In this document: piece by piece, positions 59,198-64,000 of the stretch
Layout: each line of letters opens with the position of its first letter
Position numbering within the stretch: position 1 is the first letter of the stretch
Assembly (NCBI GenBank): GCA_910579675.1
Contig: CAJTUF010000006.1
Location: forward strand, 1-64,000
DNA: 64,000 nt
Direction: 5' to 3'
DNA from: an uncultured Muribaculaceae bacterium
GTDB taxonomy: Bacteria; Bacteroidota; Bacteroidia; Bacteroidales; Muribaculaceae
Notes under the pieces: generated by a model
What the model was told of the DNA's origin: nothing
Seen by the model: the letters and a program-made list of their open reading frames with translations, nothing else
Databases searched by the model: none
Position numbers and translations under genes: made by a program

Positions 59198-60105
59198 GGT
59201 GGAAGTTGTTGCCGATGTTGCTGCTGTGGCTGACAGTGGCAGGAGGATGTAAACACGGCAACCACTATGCCGGATTGCAGTCGGCACTTGAGCAATTTGT
59301 GGCTGATAAGGATGCCCATATAGGCATAGCGGTTATAATCGACGGTCGAGACACGGTGGCGGTCAACGCTCATGAGCAGTTTCCGATGCTGAGTGTCTAC
59401 AAGTTTCCTATCGCGTTGGCTATGGCCGAAGTGTGTCGAGAGCGCAATATCCCGCTCGACCGGATGATAGAATTTGGGCGGGATGATCTGCATGCCGATA
59501 CCTATAGTCCAATGACTGTGCATATTCTCTCTTCGAGTACAGTGCATACGGAAGAATTGAAGATGCCTATGACCAGTTTGTTGCGATATATGCTTCAGCA
59601 GAGCGATAATAATGCCTCCGATATAGTGATGAGAGAGGCTGGCGGAGCAGACACTGTCGATTCATATCTGAAAAAGATAGGGATTGACGGTATTAGAGTG
59701 TATTGCAGCGAGGCTGATATGCACTCCGACAACTCGCTTTGCTATGCCAACTCATCCACTCCCATGGCAATGGCAAGACTGATGGACTGGTTTGACAACA
59801 TGCACGACGATTCTATTTCGGCTACAATCAAGCATATGATGGAAACATGTGCGACTGGAACTGGCCGACTGCAGGCTCCGATAGTGGACGCCGGAGGGGT
59901 GACAGGGCATAAGACTGGCACAGGTTTCGAGCTTCCGGATGGCCGGCTGATGGCAGTGAATGATGCCGGGTATGTGCATCTGCCCGACGGTCGCCGATAC
60001 TCCATTGCCGTTTTTATTGATAATTCAGGCTACGATCTTGAGGCTTCTGAGGCTCTGATTGCCGAGATCTCGCGAATAGTTGTTGAGGAAATGCTCAGGC
60101 ATTGA
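59194..60105 (+). CDS. Class A beta-lactamase-type lipoprotein (subclass A2-like)
   Basis: 303 residues. The lipobox V-A-G-G-C (Cys19) suggests membrane anchoring. Catalytic motifs are S-V-Y-K (Ser67, Lys70), S-D-N (137-139), an omega-loop Glu173 in C-S-E-A-D-M-H-S-D-N, and K-T-G (240-242). The omega loop layout fits the Bacteroidota CfxA/CblA group (subclass A2). All catalytic residues are present, so it should hydrolyse beta-lactams. It is translationally coupled to FKBP and sits in a Wzi/lipocalin operon, with no mobile element near, so it looks resident rather than acquired. Confidence 0.9.
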   Translation: MRWKLLPMLLLWLTVAGGCKHGNHYAGLQSALEQFVADKDAHIGIAVIIDGRDTVAVNAHEQFPMLSVYKFPIALAMAEVCRERNIPLDRMIEFGRDDLHADTYSPMTVHILSSSTVHTEELKMPMTSLLRYMLQQSDNNASDIVMREAGGADTVDSYLKKIGIDGIRVYCSEADMHSDNSLCYANSSTPMAMARLMDWFDNMHDDSISATIKHMMETCATGTGRLQAPIVDAGGVTGHKTGTGFELPDGRLMAVNDAGYVHLPDGRRYSIAVFIDNSGYDLEASEALIAEISRIVVEEMLRH

Positions 60106-60113
60106 AGCAGCAG

Positions 60114-60144
60114 CTACGGCCCGGCATAGAGCGCCGGGCCGTAG
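60114..60144. terminator. Terminator between convergent beta-lactamase and RNA ligase genes
   Basis: CTACGGCCCGGC (60114-60125) pairs with GCCGGGCCGTAG (60133-60144), a perfect 12-bp stem with a 7-nt loop. Confidence 0.75.
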
Positions 60145-60149
60145 TCGGA

Positions 60150-61190
60150 TCAATCGGATGTGAACATGTTGTTGTCGATGGCTTTTTCCAGGAAAGAGCC
60201 GGCCATCTTGGTTAACTTGCGGTTGAGTGCCTTCTGCTCGCTCTTATCGAGGGCAAGATATGACTCGCCGTGCTCCTTGATGAAGTCGTCGAGGATATCT
60301 TTGGCAAAGAGTCCCGACAGCTTGCCGAAGTCTTTGGGGAGCGTCACCTCACCTATATGACTCACTACATTGTTGAGTCTGTTGATGGTGATGTAGGCGT
60401 CGATCTCGGTCTGCAACTGTTGGAGAGCTTCGCTGCAGCATGGAGCCGGAGTGTCGAAGAGCTTGTTGCGCTGCTTTGCGCTTTTCTTTTCAGCAAAACG
60501 CTCGTTTTTGTTTTTGATCATCACTCTTGAGCCGTTGCGGAGATACTGAGGCTCGACCGGACGGATCACGACTCCTTCGCATATATTGTCGTCGATATCG
60601 GGGAGACCAAGCCATTGCGGTATTTTGCTTTGGAAGGCATTGGGATATTCGAGACATTTGGCGAGAGGTCCACGAAACAGCGTGGCGGCATAGAAGAAGC
60701 CTTCAGCTTCAAAGAGGGAGTTGGCCTCATCAACAGATAGATAACGTCCCTCTCCATTCTGAAGAATATATATGTCGAAGGCATAGAACTCGTGGCCGGG
60801 AGTGTAGTGCACTCCCTTCTGGATGAGAGTGATGCCGGGTTTGGGCGCAACATCGGGGTGTGAGTAGCGGCCGCCAAACATTTCACCGAACACTGCGACA
60901 GACTCCACGCCGGGATAAAGACTTTTGATACGACTGAAAAGTGACAGTACGCGAGGAATGTAAACTTGTAGCAACGGCTGAAATTCGTAGAATTGGTCGT
61001 TGTCGTCGAGAAGAGATGTGCGCTTGGCAAATCTTACTTCCGTTCCATCGCATAGAAAGCTGGTGTTGGAACCATGTACCTTTTCCTGCACCACCCATTC
61101 AAGGGCGGGGGAGAGCTCGATCTTTATCTTTTGCAAGTAGTCGCGGGTAGATGCGTTCTCGATGGAGCTATACTTTTTGAATGTAAGCAT
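60150..61190 (-). CDS. Rnl2-family RNA ligase
   Basis: 346 residues, close to T4 Rnl2 (about 334). Nucleotidyltransferase motifs are motif I E-K-V-H-G-S-N with Lys37, motif III F-G-E-M-F-G-G (101-107), motif IV E-G-V-V-I-R-P (205-211) and motif V M-I-K-N-K-N-E-R-F (224-232). The C-terminal 110 residues are helical. The enzyme should seal nicked RNA by the ATP-dependent three-step route. Its neighbours are unrelated, and no toxin or end-healing kinase/phosphatase is beside it, so the RNA repaired is unknown. Confidence 0.88.
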   Translation of the reverse strand: MLTFKKYSSIENASTRDYLQKIKIELSPALEWVVQEKVHGSNTSFLCDGTEVRFAKRTSLLDDNDQFYEFQPLLQVYIPRVLSLFSRIKSLYPGVESVAVFGEMFGGRYSHPDVAPKPGITLIQKGVHYTPGHEFYAFDIYILQNGEGRYLSVDEANSLFEAEGFFYAATLFRGPLAKCLEYPNAFQSKIPQWLGLPDIDDNICEGVVIRPVEPQYLRNGSRVMIKNKNERFAEKKSAKQRNKLFDTPAPCCSEALQQLQTEIDAYITINRLNNVVSHIGEVTLPKDFGKLSGLFAKDILDDFIKEHGESYLALDKSEQKALNRKLTKMAGSFLEKAIDNNMFTSD

Positions 61191-61295
61191 GTGGAGATGA
61201 TTGTTTTGGGTTACAGATTGGTGGGTGAGGACGGAGAGATTTGTGGCGGGTGTCGGCAGCTAATCACGGTGGAGAAGGTAAAAACCGATGCGACA

Positions 61296-61345
61296 CAAAA
61301 AAGCGGCTGTCGGGAAGTGTGTTGGTGAGCACTTGCCGACAGCCG
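61296..61345 (-). terminator. Terminator of the 50-residue orphan gene
   Basis: On the minus strand CGGCTGTCGG (61345-61336) pairs with CCGACAGCCG (61313-61304), followed by GCTTTTTTGTG. Strong stem and T tract, on the correct strand for the small gene. Confidence 0.8.
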
Positions 61346-61381
61346 TTATATCGCCGTTTATCAAATTGCTTGCAATGCAGG

Positions 61382-61534
61382 CTAACTGATATTGATATAT
61401 CCATTCATATAGACTGGCCGACCGTGCTCCGCAGTATAATAATACGGTTTCACATACGCACATCGAATGCCGCCAAGGCCATAGATGCCTCGGAAGCAAC
61501 CGTTGATTGTAACATTGCGTTGTGTTGTCGCCAT
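61382..61534 (-). CDS. Orphan small protein (50 residues)
   Basis: ATG at 61534, stop TAG at 61384-61382. The sequence starts M-A-T-T-Q-R-N-V-T-I-N-G-C-F-R-G, continues with G-L-G-G-I-R-C-A-Y-V-K, and has a Tyr triplet (Y-Y-Y) and M-N-G-Y-I-N-I-S at the end. Tyr and Gly are enriched and there are two Cys. No signal peptide or membrane helix. An exact promoter (61556-61587) lies just upstream and a strong terminator just downstream, so this is very likely an independent transcript. Family not recognised. Confidence 0.6.
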   Translation of the reverse strand: MATTQRNVTINGCFRGIYGLGGIRCAYVKPYYYTAEHGRPVYMNGYINIS

Positions 61535-61555
61535 GAGTTTAGAGTGGATTGGCCG

Positions 61556-61587
61556 CAAATTTAGGCTAAATATTCGGATTTTCCAAA
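61556..61587 (-). promoter_or_regulatory. Promoter of the 50-residue orphan gene
   Basis: On the minus strand TTTG (61587-61584), 20 nt, TAAATTTG (61563-61556), consensus -33/-7. The ATG at 61534 lies about 21 nt after the box. Confidence 0.75.
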
Positions 61588-61701
61588 AAAACTTTAGTCA
61601 GCTATGATTATTTACAGCTAAACGGATGTGGAAAGGCTATTTTCTTGTAGGCACTATTTTATTCTCTGACTCGGCTCGATTGGGCCACGGGTGCCGATGG
61701 A

Positions 61702-62457
61702 TCATGGGGTGGGACTATGTTTGTCGGAGGCACTTGAGGAGGTGGTGATAGAGTCGTCGTGGCCCTTTACTTTGCGAGTGACGTAGTCGGTGAGGTAGAC
61801 TGTAAAGAGTGGGAAAATAATGATACCGGTAATGGGAAGCACAACAGCAACTATCTTACCGGCTACCGTGACGGGGGATATGTTGCATCCAACCGTGACG
61901 AGGTTCATGGCCGACCACCACAAGGCTGTCCAGTAGGAATTGACCTGTGGATTGACTCCTGCCTCACGCTGGTAAAATATAAGGGAGCAAAAATAGCCGA
62001 GCATGAGCATGATGGAGAGATATGACATGAACATGCTCGCAACGGCGTTTGACGACACATAGCCTATGACAATTGACAGCGCCAAGGCACCGCGGGCAAG
62101 CGGGATGAACCGCACGAAATAGAGTGCGTCGTGGCTGAGCTGGATATCGAGCAGATTGATTATGTTGAGATAGGGGATTGAGAGCAGTAGGAAAACAATA
62201 CGGTGGCGGAAATAACGCCACTTGTCGGGAGCAAACTGCAATTCAATGAAAAAGTCGAGGATAAACACTATGCACACCCAGAACTGAAAGGTCATGTAGG
62301 TGTGGTTTTCAAGAACATTGACGCGACGGAAGGTGTCGAATGAGATCCATACTATGAGCGCTACAGAAAGCACGAGCACCAGAAAATTCATAAAGCGCTC
62401 GATGTCGGTGGTACCCTTACGGGAATGTGGATCAGATGTGGCGAATGGATGAGTCAT
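61702..62457 (-). CDS. Voltage-gated-like ion channel with TVGCN filter
   Basis: 251 residues from the ATG at 62457; a start ten codons upstream is possible. Six hydrophobic segments at about 25-41, 58-72, 85-103, 118-135, 142-160 and 200-225, with a pore loop between the last two. The filter reads T-V-G-C-N (188-192) in the position where potassium channels have T-V-G-Y-G. The S4-like segment has few Arg (R-F-I-P-L-A-R-G). No regulatory domain. It is the only gene between the orphan small gene and the CapD-like gene. Confidence 0.82.
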   Translation of the reverse strand: MTHPFATSDPHSRKGTTDIERFMNFLVLVLSVALIVWISFDTFRRVNVLENHTYMTFQFWVCIVFILDFFIELQFAPDKWRYFRHRIVFLLLSIPYLNIINLLDIQLSHDALYFVRFIPLARGALALSIVIGYVSSNAVASMFMSYLSIMLMLGYFCSLIFYQREAGVNPQVNSYWTALWWSAMNLVTVGCNISPVTVAGKIVAVVLPITGIIIFPLFTVYLTDYVTRKVKGHDDSITTSSSASDKHSPTP

Positions 62458-62535
62458 GATGATAAGAAACGTATATTCTTCCAACAACCATCGTCGGACA
62501 ACGGTTCGACTTCATCGCGTTTCAAATATGCGACT

Positions 62536-62574
62536 ACGGCCCGCAACCATCTCCGTCGGGATGGTGCGGGCCGT
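62536..62574 (-). terminator. Hairpin after the CapD-like gene
   Basis: ACGGCCCGCA (62536-62545) pairs with TGCGGGCCGT (62565-62574), with extra pairs CCATC/GATGG inside. No T tract; termination is likely but not certain. Confidence 0.5.
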
Positions 62575-62606
62575 GGCTATGATTGGCCTAAGTGGTCAAA
62601 GTGGGC

Positions 62607-64000
62607 TTAGTGGTTGTCGAGGGCTTCGTATTTGGAGTGTTGGCTCTTGAACTCGGGTACTATCGCTTTCATGCCCGCCACGATGGTCATGTCGTCGGCA
62701 GTGGCGGCTGTTCTGACCAGATCTGTGATGCGACGGTTGACATCGTTGTAGTCGTATTCGCGTACTCTGGCGATCTTGATCTTGGGGTGGAATGTTGGGA
62801 GGGTGATCTCCTGATCGTTCAGCACCTCCTCATACAGTTTCTCGCCATCCCGGAGGCCCGTGTAGCGAATGGTTACATCCTTGGCTCCGCTCATGTTTAT
62901 CATGCGTTTTGCGAGGTCGGCTATTCTTACGGGCTTGCCCATGTCGAATACAAATATCTCGCCGCCATTGCCCATGGTGCCTGCCTCAAGAACGAGTTTG
63001 CAAGCCTCGGGGATAAGCATGAAGTAGCGGATTATGTCGGGATGGGTTACCGTGACCGGGCCACCGGCTTTAATCTGACGCTCGAAGAGGGGTATGACAG
63101 AGCCGTTTGAACCGAGCACATTGCCAAAGCGAGTGGTGACGAATTGGGTTTCGCCTTTGATCTTTCCCTCCTTGATGGCTTTGTCGAGCGACTGCACATA
63201 GATCTCGCAGATACGCTTGGAACAGCCCATTACGTTGGTGGGGTTGACAGCTTTGTCGGTCGATACCATTACGAATTTACGGGTACCGTATTTCACCGAT
63301 AGGTCGGCTATGGTCTGGGTGCCGTACACATTGTTTTCGATGCTTTCGTAAGGGTTGTTTTCCATCATGGGCACATGTTTGTAGGCAGCAGCGTGGAAAA
63401 CGTATTCGGGCTTATGGTGAGCAAAGATCTCATCCATGCGTTTTTCGTTGGCTATATCAGCCACAAGGGTATGGGCCACGATAGCGGGCCATTCTCGGGC
63501 CATCATGAGGCGTATATCGTGGAGCGGGGTCTCGGCCTGATCAATGAGGATGAGCTCGGCAGGAGAGAATGTGGCGATCTGCCTTACTATCTCTGATCCT
63601 ATGCTGCCTGCAGCACCGGTGATGAGGATTCGCTTGCCGGTGAGAAGATTGCCCACACTTTCAAGATCAATCTCGATTTTGTCGCGCGGAAGCAGATCCT
63701 CTACGTTTACCTCCTTGAGCTGTGCATAGCTGAGCGATTTGTTGGTATTCCACTCCTCGGCATCGGGCACCATCATGATTTTGATGTGGTTTTCTATGAG
63801 GCGGTTGACCATATCGTTGTTGTGGCGCAGATCGTCGGTCTTTAGCGGTGAAACGAGGAGCACTGTCGCTCCGGCCGCCTGCATATCTCCGGCGAGAGAT
63901 GCTCCGTTGGGGTAGACGCGGGTGTTCATGAGGCGCTTGTTGAGGAGATCTTGATCGTCGGTCACAAATCCTGCCACGATGTAAGGAGAATTTTCCTGAG
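62607..64000 (-). CDS. CapD/WbpM-like nucleotide-sugar epimerase/dehydratase, 5' end outside window
   Basis: The frame stays open to base 64000, so the N-terminus is missing; 464 residues are visible. The visible start (E-N-S-P-Y-I-V-A-G-F-V-T-D-D) is the end of the CoA-binding-like domain that follows the N-terminal membrane helices in this family. The Rossmann core has I-T-G-A-A-G-S-I-G-S-E near 150, S-T-D-K-A-V-N-P-T-N-V-M-G near 250, and the C-terminal part E-K-L-Y-E-E-V. It converts UDP-GlcNAc-type sugars for capsule or O-antigen. Confidence 0.9.
   Translation of the reverse strand, partial: QENSPYIVAGFVTDDQDLLNKRLMNTRVYPNGASLAGDMQAAGATVLLVSPLKTDDLRHNNDMVNRLIENHIKIMMVPDAEEWNTNKSLSYAQLKEVNVEDLLPRDKIEIDLESVGNLLTGKRILITGAAGSIGSEIVRQIATFSPAELILIDQAETPLHDIRLMMAREWPAIVAHTLVADIANEKRMDEIFAHHKPEYVFHAAAYKHVPMMENNPYESIENNVYGTQTIADLSVKYGTRKFVMVSTDKAVNPTNVMGCSKRICEIYVQSLDKAIKEGKIKGETQFVTTRFGNVLGSNGSVIPLFERQIKAGGPVTVTHPDIIRYFMLIPEACKLVLEAGTMGNGGEIFVFDMGKPVRIADLAKRMINMSGAKDVTIRYTGLRDGEKLYEEVLNDQEITLPTFHPKIKIARVREYDYNDVNRRITDLVRTAATADDMTIVAGMKAIVPEFKSQHSKYEALDNH

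Noticed and set aside
58799..60105. Beta-lactamase as a recently acquired resistance gene
   Set aside because: It is translationally coupled to FKBP, has base composition like its neighbours, and no mobile parts are present.
1..64000. CRISPR array or cas genes
   Set aside because: No regularly spaced repeats and no Cas-like proteins were seen on either strand.

Overview
The window looks like a piece of a chromosome from a gut Bacteroidales bacterium, most likely of the Muribaculaceae type; that genus-level guess is inference. The supporting signs are Bacteroidota-restricted families (GLPGLI, PCMD, DUF4493, DUF1573, DUF4835, Wzi-type capsule assembly), promoters of the form TTTG-N19/20-TAnnTTTG, weak Shine-Dalgarno signals, lipoproteins with acidic residues after the lipid cysteine, and the gene string dnaN-exonuclease-coaBC-DUF4835-recN-rlmB. 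No rRNA, CRISPR array, prophage or conjugative element was seen. Layout: 1-0.9 kb is an accessory edge with the 3' end of an IS110-type transposase and decayed DNA. At 0.8-6 kb come a GIN-domain lipoprotein behind an ECF-type promoter, the lower cobalamin loop genes cobU-cobT-cobS, and a divergent DUF4091 protein. At 6-9.6 kb lie a GLPGLI protein, a TonB-dependent-receptor-like barrel protein and a possible 40-residue peptide. A tRNA-Ser(GCU) with its own promoter and terminator follows at 10 kb. At 10-13.7 kb is an exbB-exbD-exbD-tonB operon that would energise outer-membrane receptors. At 13.7-20.1 kb are an M16 peptidase, fabD, a SPOR lipoprotein, a phosphodiesterase, an unclassified six-hairpin glycosidase-like protein and a pRiA4b ORF-3-like protein. 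At 20.3-28.1 kb are lptD, a DUF2156 protein, a thioredoxin-like protein, a small lipoprotein, alkaline phosphatase and a polyprenyl diphosphate synthase. From 28 to 43 kb thirteen genes run on the minus strand. They begin with the housekeeping string dnaN to rlmB and continue into a surface module of two PCMD/DUF4493 lipoproteins and two tandem paralogous outer-membrane barrels, two DUF1573 proteins and meaB. At 43.4-46 kb are RNase G, a 29-residue AURKAIP1/COX24-type ribosome-associated protein and an HU protein. At 46-50 kb is a large GH2 beta-galactosidase with a discoidin domain. At 50-55 kb are a small PH/YjbR/lipoprotein operon, a GntR-regulated ABC transporter operon ending in a GIN-like membrane protein, and rsmG. 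At 55-60 kb are a YidE-type transporter and an operon of Wzi, lipocalin-like protein, FKBP isomerase and a lipoprotein class A beta-lactamase. At 60-64 kb are an Rnl2-type RNA ligase, a 50-residue orphan gene with its own promoter and terminator, an ion channel with an atypical selectivity filter, and a CapD-like nucleotide-sugar enzyme cut by the window end. Functionally the region is mostly cell-envelope biology (LPS export, capsule, TonB energy, surface lipoproteins) mixed with conserved DNA replication, repair and translation genes. The most promising undescribed items are the PCMD/DUF4493/barrel module at 30.8-36.6 kb, the 50-residue gene at 61.4 kb, and a set of genes whose -7 box lies only 4-9 nt before the start codon, suggesting leaderless or nearly leaderless mRNAs.
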